A DNA stretch of 6,822 nucleotides from Natrinema soli (GCF_028618695.1 NZ_JAQIVI010000817.1:1-6822), one strand, 5' to 3'. Positions 1 through 5,391 are shown, counted from the first letter of the stretch. Notes: generated by a model from the letters alone, not told the origin. Program-made: numbers and translations.

Positions 1-2173
1 CGACGTCGGCGGCCGACCAGACGCCCCGACCCGCCGCGAGGGCGACCTCGTCGAGCGCGGCGAACTCGTCGTGGGCCGCAAAGCCCGACGAATAGACGCG
101 GGCGTACCCGTCAGCAACGATCCGGCGGTTGTAGTTCACCGAGAACGAACCGGCGTCGAAGCTGGCCGTGAAGTCGTCGGGATCGTAGTGGAGGTAGCCG
201 AGCAGTCGCCCGTAGTTTCCGCGTATCGGCTCCGCCTCGTCGAAGGTGAGCTTGACGTGGCGGCCCTCGAGATCGGGGTCGTCGACCGCCGCGCCGTCGG
301 GTGCCAGCCGCTCGAGGATGTAGTCGGACGCGCGGTCGCCCCAGTCGTGGAGGTGGTCGGTCGCGTCGTCGGGGACGCCGAACCACTCCTTCGGGCTGGT
401 CTCCGTCGGCGGCGTCTCCGCAGTGTCGACGCCGACGTTGCGGACGGTCTCGCGGTAGCCGTACTCGGTGTCGAGTTCGACCTCGACGGTGTCGCCGTCG
501 AACACGCGAGTGATCCGGCCGTAGTACTCACCGTCGCGGTCGAACTCGATCCCGATCCCGTCTCGGTCTTCGAAGTAGTCGAACGCGGGCGAGAACTCCG
601 TCGCGACCGGCTCGTAGACGGGACCGGCGTTTCTGACCTCGTCTTCGACCTGCCCGCCGTTAAAGCGGAAGGCGAGATCGAGTCGATCGGCGATCTCGTT
701 CAAGTTCTCCGTTCGATCGTTCCCGCCGAAGTCCGACTGATCGAATAGGAAGACGGCTCCGCCGTCCGCGACGAACGACTCGAGGGCCGCGAGTTCCGAG
801 TCGTCGAACGCCCACTGGGGCGTCGTGATCACGAGCCCGTCGGCGTCCGCCAGCCCGACCGAACCCGACTCCGCCGCGAGAGACGCCTCGTCGAATGCCG
901 TCGTCGTGAACACGTGACTGTCCCAGCCCGACGCGTCGTCGTCGACCTGATCCGCGTTGAATCGGAACCCGATATCGAGCCGCTCGGCGACCTCGTTGAG
1001 GGCCCCCGTCTCGTCGTGGCCGCCGTAATCGGCCTGATCGTGGAGCAACACGGCTCCGGCGTCCGCGACGAACGACTCGAGGGCCCCAAGTTCGTCGTCG
1101 GTGAACGCCGCTGCGGGCGTCGTGATCACGACCGCATCGGCGTCGGTCTCGGTACTCCCGTCCGCACCGTCGCTCGCGCCCTCGAGAACCGCCAGCAGGT
1201 CATCAGCGGCGGTGACGGTGTATCCGTCGCTTTCGGCGTCGGCGATGAACGTCTCGAACCGGCCGGTATCGTAGTACTGGTTGTGGCTCTCGTCCCAGTA
1301 GACGGTCTCGCCGTCGATCACCGCATCCCAGACACCCCGGACGAACGCACGGTTCTCGTCGTGATCGCTGTCGTCCTCGACGAACGGCGCACCGAACCCG
1401 ACCACCCGATCGTCGCGGGTGATCAGCGGAATCCGCTCGTCGTCGCCGTACTCGACGGCGTCGGATCCGGTCTGATCGCCGTTCGTCGCCGTCGATTCCG
1501 CCCACGCGAGGACCTCGAGGTCGTCGTCCGCAGCCAGGTGCGCCTCGGTGAGCGCGTCGCCATCGGGCGACACCTGGCTCGCCGTCGAATAGAACTGGAG
1601 GGTCGTCCCGTCGGTCGCGAACTCCGTGAGCGCTCGCAGCTCGTAGCCGTTGTCCTCGGCGTAGCGCCGGAAGGTCTCGTGACTCGAGAGGTCCCAGTAC
1701 TGCTCGTGGCTCTCGTCCCACAGCACCGTCCCGTCGGGCCCGAGCAGTTCGTCCCAGGCGTTCAGCACGAACTCCTCGTTTCCGGCGTCGAACCCGCCGC
1801 GATCGTCGCTGAGGAAACCGGCGCTGCCGATCCCCATCACGGTTCCGTCTTGCGTGATCAGCGGAATTCGCTCGTCCTCGTAGGAGACGACGTCTGCTTC
1901 GTCGGTTCCGTCGTTCGTGCTCGTCACGTACGCGTTCTCGGAGGCCCACGCGACGACGTGTTCCTCGTCGGTGAGCGGCGCATACGTCGTGCTCACCTGT
2001 GACGCCGTCGAGTAAAACGAGAGGGACTCGAGCCCGTCGCCGGACGCCGAGTCGGCGGTCGCGAGCGCGTCGGATGATCGGGACAACGCGAGCGCACCCG
2101 TCGTCGTACCGAGCAGCGAGACGAACGATCGACGATTGATTCCGCTCTCACCGGTGGCTCGAAACGAGACCAT
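1..2173 (-). CDS. Tat-exported thermonuclease (SNase-like) with duplicated DUF4350-like modules, 3' end missing
   Basis: The frame is open for 724 codons from the ATG at 2173 to the window edge, so the C-terminus is missing. Residues 1-38 form a twin-arginine signal (N-R-R-S-F-V-S-L-L at 13-21, then an Ala/Leu/Thr-rich stretch), so export in folded form is expected. Two copies of a module follow, marked by FYSTASQV at 53 and 194 and by W-D-E-S-H at 152 and 293 (period 141). Two copies of an ITTP...E-L-x-A-L-E-S-F-V-A-D segment lie at about 348 and 447 (period 99); WDESH...ITTP resembles a DUF4350 domain. The C-terminal part is an SNase-like fold: DGDT at 559-562, R578, D583, T584, E586 and Y-G-R656. 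These match the metal-binding and catalytic Asp, Arg, Glu and Arg of staphylococcal nuclease (D21, R35, D40, T41, E43, R87). I infer an extracellular, metal-dependent phosphodiesterase that cuts DNA or RNA. Related haloarchaeal proteins may carry a further C-terminal domain, such as a lamin-tail domain, which would lie outside the window. Confidence 0.88.
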   Translation of the reverse strand, partial: MVSFRATGESGINRRSFVSLLGTTTGALALSRSSDALATADSASGDGLESLSFYSTASQVSTTYAPLTDEEHVVAWASENAYVTSTNDGTDEADVVSYEDERIPLITQDGTVMGIGSAGFLSDDRGGFDAGNEEFVLNAWDELLGPDGTVLWDESHEQYWDLSSHETFRRYAEDNGYELRALTEFATDGTTLQFYSTASQVSPDGDALTEAHLAADDDLEVLAWAESTATNGDQTGSDAVEYGDDERIPLITRDDRVVGFGAPFVEDDSDHDENRAFVRGVWDAVIDGETVYWDESHNQYYDTGRFETFIADAESDGYTVTAADDLLAVLEGASDGADGSTETDADAVVITTPAAAFTDDELGALESFVADAGAVLLHDQADYGGHDETGALNEVAERLDIGFRFNADQVDDDASGWDSHVFTTTAFDEASLAAESGSVGLADADGLVITTPQWAFDDSELAALESFVADGGAVFLFDQSDFGGNDRTENLNEIADRLDLAFRFNGGQVEDEVRNAGPVYEPVATEFSPAFDYFEDRDGIGIEFDRDGEYYGRITRVFDGDTVEVELDTEYGYRETVRNVGVDTAETPPTETSPKEWFGVPDDATDHLHDWGDRASDYILERLAPDGAAVDDPDLEGRHVKLTFDEAEPIRGNYGRLLGYLHYDPDDFTASFDAGSFSVNYNRRIVADGYARVYSSGFAAHDEFAALDEVALAAGRGVWSAADV

Positions 2174-2207
2174 GCGCACTGTGACTGTCTTTGTTACGTG
2201 AATCTTC

Positions 2208-2220
2208 GTAATAGTAATAC
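2208..2220 (-). promoter_or_regulatory. Probable TATA region of the thermonuclease gene
   Basis: On the minus strand this is the AT-rich stretch GTATTACTATTAC, 35-47 nt upstream of the ATG at 2173. An archaeal TATA box here would start transcription roughly 12-20 nt before the ATG, giving a very short leader. A second AT-rich block (AATATAGAT, about 2235-2243 in plus coordinates) lies further upstream and is an alternative. No Shine-Dalgarno-like sequence precedes the ATG. Confidence 0.35.
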
Positions 2221-2223
2221 GTC

Positions 2224-2239
2224 GATCTATGTGATCTAT
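2224..2239. repeat. Direct repeat GATCTAT x2, 9-bp period, upstream of the nuclease promoter
   Basis: GATCTAT occurs at 2224-2230 and again at 2233-2239, just upstream of the likely TATA region of the nuclease gene. A short direct repeat at about one helical turn in this position could be an activator-binding site. It could also be chance in an AT-rich stretch. Confidence 0.3.
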
Positions 2240-2380
2240 ATTCGCGACCGAGGCGCACCGACGGGCGACGGACGGGCTCGGGGCCGACGATCGGAACTCG
2301 CGGCCCTCGAATCGAGAGCGCAACGGATGGACCGGAACCGATCGCATCGAACGGCTCGACGCGGACCGTGAGACGGCGAG

Positions 2381-2392
2381 ACGGGATCCCGT
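2381..2392. repeat. Perfect 12-bp palindrome abutting the hydrolase stop codon
   Basis: ACGGGATCCCGT is a perfect palindrome ending one base before the stop codon (2393-2395) of the minus-strand C45 hydrolase. Its position suggests a 3'-end or mRNA-protecting element. It has no loop and no following T-run, so it is not a classical terminator. Confidence 0.35.
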
Positions 2393-3592
2393 TCAGGGGG
2401 CCGTCGATCCGCCGTGGGCCGCTCGGAGGCGCTCGAGCCACCGCGCACCCGTCCGAAGCGCCATCGAAAACTCGTCGCCGAACGAACACCGCGCCGGCTC
2501 GGTCTCGCAGGGGTTTCCCATGACGATCTCGACCGTCGGCGAGCCGCCCTCGAACACCGCCGCGCTCGCGGTCGTCAACTGACCGAACGCGTGGTCGTCC
2601 GTCTCGGGTTCGGGATGCCGGCAGATCGACTCGTTTCCCGGCCCGTGCTCGTGATCCGCCGCGATCCGCCAGAGAGAGTCGCGGTCGATTTCGTCGCCTC
2701 CCGCCTCGAGCAGCGCCGTCGCTCGCTGCCGGCGGCAGCGAGAACTCTCGGTCGACTCCGAGCGCGACAGCACGAAGTGATTCGTCCGGGCGACGGCCCC
2801 GTCGTCGGCGACCGCAATCCGCTCTTCGAGCGGGTTCACCTCGAGCAAGACGGCATCGGTTCCGTCCGCCAGAAACAGCGTCTGGGCCATCAGCTGCCGC
2901 GTCGGGATCGACTCGAGGAGTTCCCGGGCCGCCCCGACGGTGACACACTCCTCGAGCACGCGCCGGACGACGGTGCCGTTCCGGAACTGCGCCTCGGGCT
3001 CGATATCGTCCCGGTTCGCGTCGATGTAGGTGTTCGCGGCGACCAGCCCCCGATCGTTCACGCCCTTGTAGAGCATGACCGTCCCGCAGGTGTCGACGGT
3101 CAGAAAGCCGTGGTAGCCGTCGATCGCCGGCTGTTCGACGACCGATTTGGGGCGGGCACCCCGACCGGCGATGTCGCGGTTCTTGAGCACGAGTGAGCCG
3201 TCTCGTCCGGTCCGCGACGGCGACACGAGCGCGTTCGTACAGCCGCGCGAGGGATCGTCGGCCGGCTCGGCGGCCAGTTCGTCACAGAGGTCGCTGTACG
3301 CGAAGGCGTAGACCTCGTAGCTATCGGGATCGACGTCGAGCGTTTCGGCCATCGCCTCGTAGGACCGCACGTGTCGGTCGGGCATGCTCTCCCGACTGCG
3401 ACGCGCGTACTCGAGCAGCGGCTCGAGGTCGACGTCCCGGGCGTCGATCAGCGACTCGAGTTCGGCGACGGCCCACTCGACGGCCTCGCGTTCGGTGTCG
3501 GCACGTCGGCGCGCCTGTTCGGCGAACGTGACCGGTTCGGGCGGCGCGTCCGGGCCGGTGAACGCGACCGGCTCGAGGTCGGTGTCGTCCAT
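2393..3592 (-). CDS. C45-family autoproteolytic acyltransferase/hydrolase (penicillin acyltransferase-like)
   Basis: This 399-residue protein resembles the C45 peptidase family, whose founder is the fungal acyl-CoA:6-aminopenicillanic acid acyltransferase. Family members are Ntn hydrolases: a precursor cleaves itself before an internal Cys, which then becomes the N-terminal nucleophile and attacks amide bonds. The expected site is visible as R-G-C-T-N with Cys118, followed by a beta hairpin ending in L-K-N-R-D at 136-140, the usual position of the conserved Asn-x-Asp of this family. The segment before it (1-117) is helical and acidic, as expected of the alpha chain. Later segments fit the Ntn sandwich: GFLTVDTCGTVMLYKGVNDRGL at about 172-193 and a second strand set ending in N-H at about 279. 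There is no signal peptide, so it is predicted to be cytoplasmic. The substrate in haloarchaea is unknown; amide-linked lipid or N-acyl amino acid hydrolysis is possible. It stands alone, with 219 bp to the nuclease gene. Confidence 0.85.
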   Translation of the reverse strand: MDDTDLEPVAFTGPDAPPEPVTFAEQARRRADTEREAVEWAVAELESLIDARDVDLEPLLEYARRSRESMPDRHVRSYEAMAETLDVDPDSYEVYAFAYSDLCDELAAEPADDPSRGCTNALVSPSRTGRDGSLVLKNRDIAGRGARPKSVVEQPAIDGYHGFLTVDTCGTVMLYKGVNDRGLVAANTYIDANRDDIEPEAQFRNGTVVRRVLEECVTVGAARELLESIPTRQLMAQTLFLADGTDAVLLEVNPLEERIAVADDGAVARTNHFVLSRSESTESSRCRRQRATALLEAGGDEIDRDSLWRIAADHEHGPGNESICRHPEPETDDHAFGQLTTASAAVFEGGSPTVEIVMGNPCETEPARCSFGDEFSMALRTGARWLERLRAAHGGSTAP

Positions 3593-3617
3593 ACCGTCGG
3601 AAGGTGATCCAGCGGGT

Positions 3618-3624
3618 TGTATCG
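3618..3624 (-). promoter_or_regulatory. Candidate TATA box for a leaderless start of the C45 hydrolase
   Basis: On the minus strand, GATACAA is centred about 29 nt upstream of the ATG at 3592. This is the spacing of leaderless haloarchaeal transcripts, in which transcription starts at or next to the ATG. The match to the TATA consensus is only moderate. A stronger TATATAG lies at about 3883-3889 but would give a leader of roughly 270 nt. Confidence 0.35.
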
Positions 3625-3877
3625 TGGGCCTGAACGGGAAACCCGGTACAGGTGAGAGCGGAGATTACGGGCTCGAGCGGCGGCAAGCGAGCGGGCACCA
3701 GCAGCAGAAGTGACGGCGGCAACCGAGCGCGGGCGACAGCGAGGGCTATCGGGCAGGTATCAAGGGTCGAAAGGGTGTACACGTGTCGGCAGCGAGGATG
3801 ACGATCGTCGTGCGTGCGTCGCGATGATCGGTGCGTCCCCCGTATCCCCTGTGATGCCACCGGTTGGCCCTGCCGAC

Positions 3878-3893
3878 GTTCTATATAACGTTA
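3878..3893. promoter_or_regulatory. TATA-like core inside a 5-bp dyad, ACGTT-N6-AACGT
   Basis: ACGTT at one end and AACGT at the other frame CTATAT, giving a good TATA sequence readable on either strand. No start codon with a credible gene lies at the expected distance on the plus strand. On the minus strand it could only serve the hydrolase gene with a long leader. It may drive a noncoding RNA or be non-functional. Confidence 0.35.
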
Positions 3894-3944
3894 GTGGCCG
3901 ACATTAGTGTACCGGAACAGATTAATAGTCAAATATATACCCAT

Positions 3945-3964
3945 CCGGAAGTATGCATCTCCGG
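3945..3964 (-). terminator. Hairpin and AT-rich tail directly after the 3965-4372 gene
   Basis: CCGGA at 3945-3949 pairs with TCCGG at 3960-3964; the loop contains ATGCAT. On the minus strand the hairpin starts immediately after the stop codon (3965-3967) and is followed by GGGTATATATTTGACTATTAATC, which is AT-rich. This fits a transcription end for the upstream minus-strand gene, though the stem is only 5 bp. Confidence 0.4.
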
Positions 3965-4372
3965 TCACTCGTCACTCTCGAGAGTCTCACCGATCGAGTC
4001 GTCTCGTGCGGTCGCTGTCGCCCGGCGACCGGATGATCGACACGGTCGCTCGAGCGGAACATCCGGCTCGACGAGAACAATCCCGTAGAACGGAAGCGAC
4101 TGACTCGCCTCGAGGACGGCCGTCGTCTGCGCGTCGTGCCAGGTGGCGGTGTGATCGCTCACGTACTCGAGCGCGTCGACGACCTGGACGATCTCGGCCT
4201 CGAGCGCGTCACCGCTGGCCGTCGAACGCTCGAATTCCGACGCTCGAGAACTCATAGCGGCCCCTCCCGTGCATTGCGAACTGCGCGCGTACAGTCCGGG
4301 ACACAACCGACGAAGCACGTCGATGCGGTCACCGCAGCGCTCGCACTCGTCTGACTCGACGAGGCGGTTCAT
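3965..4372 (-). CDS. Hypothetical protein with Cys-rich N-terminus
   Basis: I do not recognise this 135-residue protein. Its codons end mostly in G or C and it is rich in Leu-Glu CTC-GAG pairs, which supports coding. The first 39 residues hold C10-x-x-C13 plus C24 and C34, a possible small zinc-binding knuckle. Residues 57-100 (EAEIVQVVDALEYVSDHTATW, then V-L-E-A and a hydrophobic PFYGIVLVEPD) look like a helix followed by a strand. The C-terminal 30 residues are polar and probably disordered. The start is uncertain. The ATG at 4372 keeps the Cys motif and follows GGCGGTGG. An internal ATG at 4255 (96 residues) follows a clear GGGAGGGG at about 5-nt spacing and may be the true or a second start. 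It is divergent from the 4508 gene, with a likely operator between them. Confidence 0.6.
   Translation of the reverse strand: MNRLVESDECERCGDRIDVLRRLCPGLYARSSQCTGGAAMSSRASEFERSTASGDALEAEIVQVVDALEYVSDHTATWHDAQTTAVLEASQSLPFYGIVLVEPDVPLERPCRSSGRRATATARDDSIGETLESDE
4261..4268 (-). promoter_or_regulatory. Shine-Dalgarno-like site before an internal ATG
   Basis: On the minus strand GGGAGGGG lies 5 nt before the ATG at 4255, inside the 3965-4372 frame. It matches the GGAGG core complementary to the archaeal 16S rRNA 3' end. It argues that translation may start, or restart, at this ATG and omit the Cys-rich N-terminus. Confidence 0.35.
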
Positions 4373-4424
4373 CGCGAACCACCGCCCTCGCGGCCAGTAG
4401 CCGTCTGTAGTGTCTACTCTTCTG

Positions 4425-4442
4425 TTGTTACTGTTGTAACAA
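4425..4442. promoter_or_regulatory. 18-bp inverted repeat, likely operator between divergent genes
   Basis: TTGTTAC and GTAACAA form a perfect 7-bp inverted repeat around TGTT. A further TGTTAC half-site sits at 4450-4455. The site is in the 135-bp spacer between the start codons at 4372 (minus) and 4508 (plus). A dimeric helix-turn-helix regulator binding here could control both genes. No regulator gene is visible in the window. Confidence 0.5.
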
Positions 4443-4479
4443 GCAGCCCTGTTACTCCTCTCGTACTCAGAATGTATTC

Positions 4480-4490
4480 TTTACGTATAA
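4480..4490 (+). promoter_or_regulatory. TATA region for the CxxC small-protein gene
   Basis: TTTACGTATAA lies 18-28 nt upstream of the ATG at 4508, the spacing of a leaderless haloarchaeal promoter. Its position inside the first codons that would follow the upstream ATG at 4472 argues against 4472 as the start. Confidence 0.4.
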
Positions 4491-4507
4491 ATTCGGATCT
4501 CCAGGAG

Positions 4508-4711
4508 ATGGGAAACAGAGATGAGGAGTCGCGCGTCTTAGCGGCTTGCGAAGAGTGCGGTGCAGTATATGCAGCAGTCGACTTGCTGAACAACGGTCTC
4601 AAGCCGATTGGAAGCCGAGATGGTTGTGGCTCTTGCGGTGGAACCGAATTTACGCGTCTGTCAAACATGACGGAGGGCAGCGAATCGGCCGAAGACGACA
4701 CCGACAACTGA
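4508..4711 (+). CDS. Small zinc-ribbon-like protein (two CxxC motifs)
   Basis: This 67-residue protein has C14-E-E-C17 and C40-G-S-C43-G-G, two Cys pairs 22 residues apart, the spacing of a small zinc ribbon. Many haloarchaea carry small zinc-finger proteins of this kind (under 70 residues, often CPxCG-like), mostly of unknown function. The tail after residue 50 is very acidic (E, D, S, T), as usual in halophiles. I chose the ATG at 4508 because the 12 codons after the in-frame ATG at 4472 are AT-rich and coincide with a TATA box. AGGAG directly abuts the ATG and is too close to be a normal ribosome site. Third codon positions are less GC-rich than in the flanking genes, which fits accessory or transferred DNA. 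Binding to nucleic acid or protein is possible but not shown. Confidence 0.68.
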   Translation: MGNRDEESRVLAACEECGAVYAAVDLLNNGLKPIGSRDGCGSCGGTEFTRLSNMTEGSESAEDDTDN

Positions 4712-4888
4712 ATAGCTCCGCCCGAGGACCGGTCAGTTCCACCGTCGGCGCGAACCGCTCGATTCTTGAGAGCGCGCTGAACCTCCTCGTCAGTAGCTTG
4801 ATGAGCGGGATGGGCTATGGGCGTCTGACTCTCGACATCGTACAGTCGGTTCGCCGAAACGAACCCACTACACATCGGCCTCACCGCC
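4712..4888. other. Spacer with no convincing gene
   Basis: The plus frame shared by the flanking genes is broken by several stops (for example TGA at 4826). The minus strand stays open here as part of a long frame from 5010 to 4414, but that frame lies antisense to both neighbouring genes and its product is basic and featureless. A decayed or overlapping gene cannot be excluded. Confidence 0.4.
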
Positions 4889-5077
4889 GTGACGACCGGG
4901 CGACGTTTCCGGGTCTGGGATCGACACGTCGACACCAGCGGCGGAGCCGCGGCTTCATCGAGCGTACGCATCACAGTCGCCACACCGATGGGCTCGATCG
5001 TCATCGTCACCGAAGACGCGGCGGAACTGATCGGTGATGTGGGCTCCGCAGTTGCGACGGGTCGAGTTATCGACTGA
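4889..5077 (+). CDS. Small hypothetical protein
   Basis: I do not recognise this 62-residue protein, which starts with GTG. It reads as a short basic-aromatic start (RRFRVWDRHVD), a Ser/Ala linker, then a strand-like V-R-I-T-V-A-T-P-M-G-S-I-V-I-V-T and an acidic helix T-E-D-A-A-E-L-I-G-D-V. The compact beta-beta-alpha look and the GC-ending codons favour a real gene. No other start codon exists in frame between the stop at 4826-4828 and 4889. It lies 177 bp after the CxxC gene in the same direction, so co-transcription is possible; no clear TATA box of its own is seen. The competing reading is a 198-residue minus-strand frame (5010 to 4414), which I judge less likely. Confidence 0.5.
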   Translation: MTTGRRFRVWDRHVDTSGGAAASSSVRITVATPMGSIVIVTEDAAELIGDVGSAVATGRVID

Positions 5078-5154
5078 CGGCCAGGGCGCGACCGTCACGC
5101 CGACCACCTCACGGACTGCCCGACAACGAAAAACGCAGGCAGGCAGAGGGTGAT

Positions 5155-5169
5155 GTTCAACTGCTGAAC
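5155..5169. repeat. Small inverted repeat GTTCA-N5-TGAAC
   Basis: GTTCA and TGAAC enclose ACTGC. It is the first of a row of hairpins in this noncoding stretch, about 8 bp before the larger stem at 5177-5209. Such a short dyad could belong to an element terminus or a structured RNA. Confidence 0.4.
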
Positions 5170-5176
5170 GAAGTTC

Positions 5177-5219
5177 GGATTCTCAGAACGAGTATCGTTT
5201 CGAGAATCCCGCGTTTTTG
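5177..5219 (+). terminator. 15-bp stem-loop followed by a T-run
   Basis: The arms 5177-5191 and 5195-5209 pair over 15 positions with one mismatch and one G-T wobble, around a GTA loop. GCG and five T residues (5214-5218) follow on the plus strand. The shape is that of an intrinsic terminator for the plus-strand genes ending at 5077, or of a palindromic mobile-element terminus. Archaeal termination relies mainly on T-rich tracts, which fits the T-run. Confidence 0.4.
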
Positions 5220-5231
5220 AGCCGTAGCGGG
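5208..5231. repeat. Overlapping hairpin CCCGC...GCGGG
   Basis: CCCGC at 5208-5212 pairs with GCGGG at 5227-5231. The left arm shares its first bases with the end of the 5177-5209 stem, so the full stems cannot form together. Shorter dyads follow: CTAC...GTAG at 5240-5253 and AAAAC...GTTTT at 5261-5274. Confidence 0.35.
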
Positions 5232-5277
5232 TTTCTCTCCTACATTTCAGTAGAAGGTCTAAAACGACAGTTTTCGT

Positions 5278-5294
5278 ACGGGCACGATGGGATT
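5278..5294 (-). repeat. Direct copy of the tRNA-Arg 3' end (possible att site)
   Basis: These 17 bases are identical to 5391-5407, which hold the discriminator, the acceptor 3' strand and the start of the T-stem of tRNA-Arg. With small gaps the similarity runs on to about 5310, including GAAC and CCGTCGG, so it is a decayed fragment of the 3' half of the gene. Archaeal integrases recombine at tRNA 3' ends and leave such direct repeats. The 113-bp distance is too short for a living element, so this would be a scar. Confidence 0.55.
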
Positions 5295-5348
5295 ATGAAC
5301 TACGCCGTCGGCTCGCTCCGCTCGCCGCCGTCTAGTTCAAATCCCATC
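5286..5348. repeat. Long inverted repeat made of tRNA T-arm sequence
   Basis: GATGGGATTATGAACTA at 5286-5302 and TAGTTCAAATCCCATC at 5333-5348 are complementary over 16 bp, with one bulged A. Between them are 30 GC-rich bases built from short CGCTCG/GCTCGC repeats. The right arm contains the exact 14-base T-arm of the tRNA-Arg gene, in the opposite orientation. This makes a strong potential hairpin in the tRNA 3' flank. Confidence 0.55.
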
Positions 5349-5391
5349 TCTGTCTGTGATTTGGTCCTCGCGTCCGCTCGTCGCAGAATCA

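Larger units (their letters stand above)
3593..3964. other. Intergenic region, no gene recognised
   Basis: Neither strand has a coding frame with haloarchaeal codon use or a recognisable product. The part near the hydrolase (to about 3870) is GC-rich and featureless apart from the candidate TATA box. The part from about 3875 to 3960 is sharply AT-rich. It contains TATATAG/CTATATA inside a dyad (3878-3893) and a terminator-like hairpin next to the following gene. Confidence 0.6.
5078..5391. other. Noncoding region with hairpins and tRNA-derived repeats
   Basis: No credible gene. The region holds a row of inverted repeats between about 5155 and 5274, a 17-bp exact copy of the tRNA-Arg 3' end at 5278-5294, and a second, inverted T-arm copy at 5335-5348. 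It is less GC-rich than its surroundings. It may be the remains of one or more mobile elements inserted beside the tRNA gene. Confidence 0.55.

Noticed and set aside
914..2002. Long plus-strand frame of 362 codons opposite the nuclease gene
   Set aside because: It is antisense to the nuclease frame, which has a Tat signal, internal repeats and intact SNase residues. The plus product is a Val/Arg/Glu-rich shadow with no domain signs.
2148..2948. Minus-strand frame of 266 codons running from the hydrolase into the nuclease promoter
   Set aside because: It overlaps the hydrolase in another frame, is very Arg-rich and ends in promoter-derived sequence (a Tyr run from repeated ATA/GTA triplets).
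2414..3196. Plus-strand frame of 260 codons opposite the C45 hydrolase
   Set aside because: The minus strand has the recognisable G-C-T autoprocessing site and Ntn pattern; the plus product is Arg-rich and typical of an antisense shadow in GC-rich DNA.
4414..5010. Minus-strand frame of 198 codons across both small plus-strand genes
   Set aside because: Its wobble positions coincide with those of the plus genes, so it looks codon-biased for that reason alone. It lacks motifs, and the plus strand has a clear CxxC pair. The central part (4712-4888), where no plus gene competes, is the only piece that leaves some doubt.
5331..5355. Second tRNA on the plus strand, suggested by GTTCAAATCCC
   Set aside because: Only the T-loop and one strand of the T-stem are present. 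The preceding bases do not pair, and there is no anticodon or D-arm upstream, so it is a fragment, not a gene.
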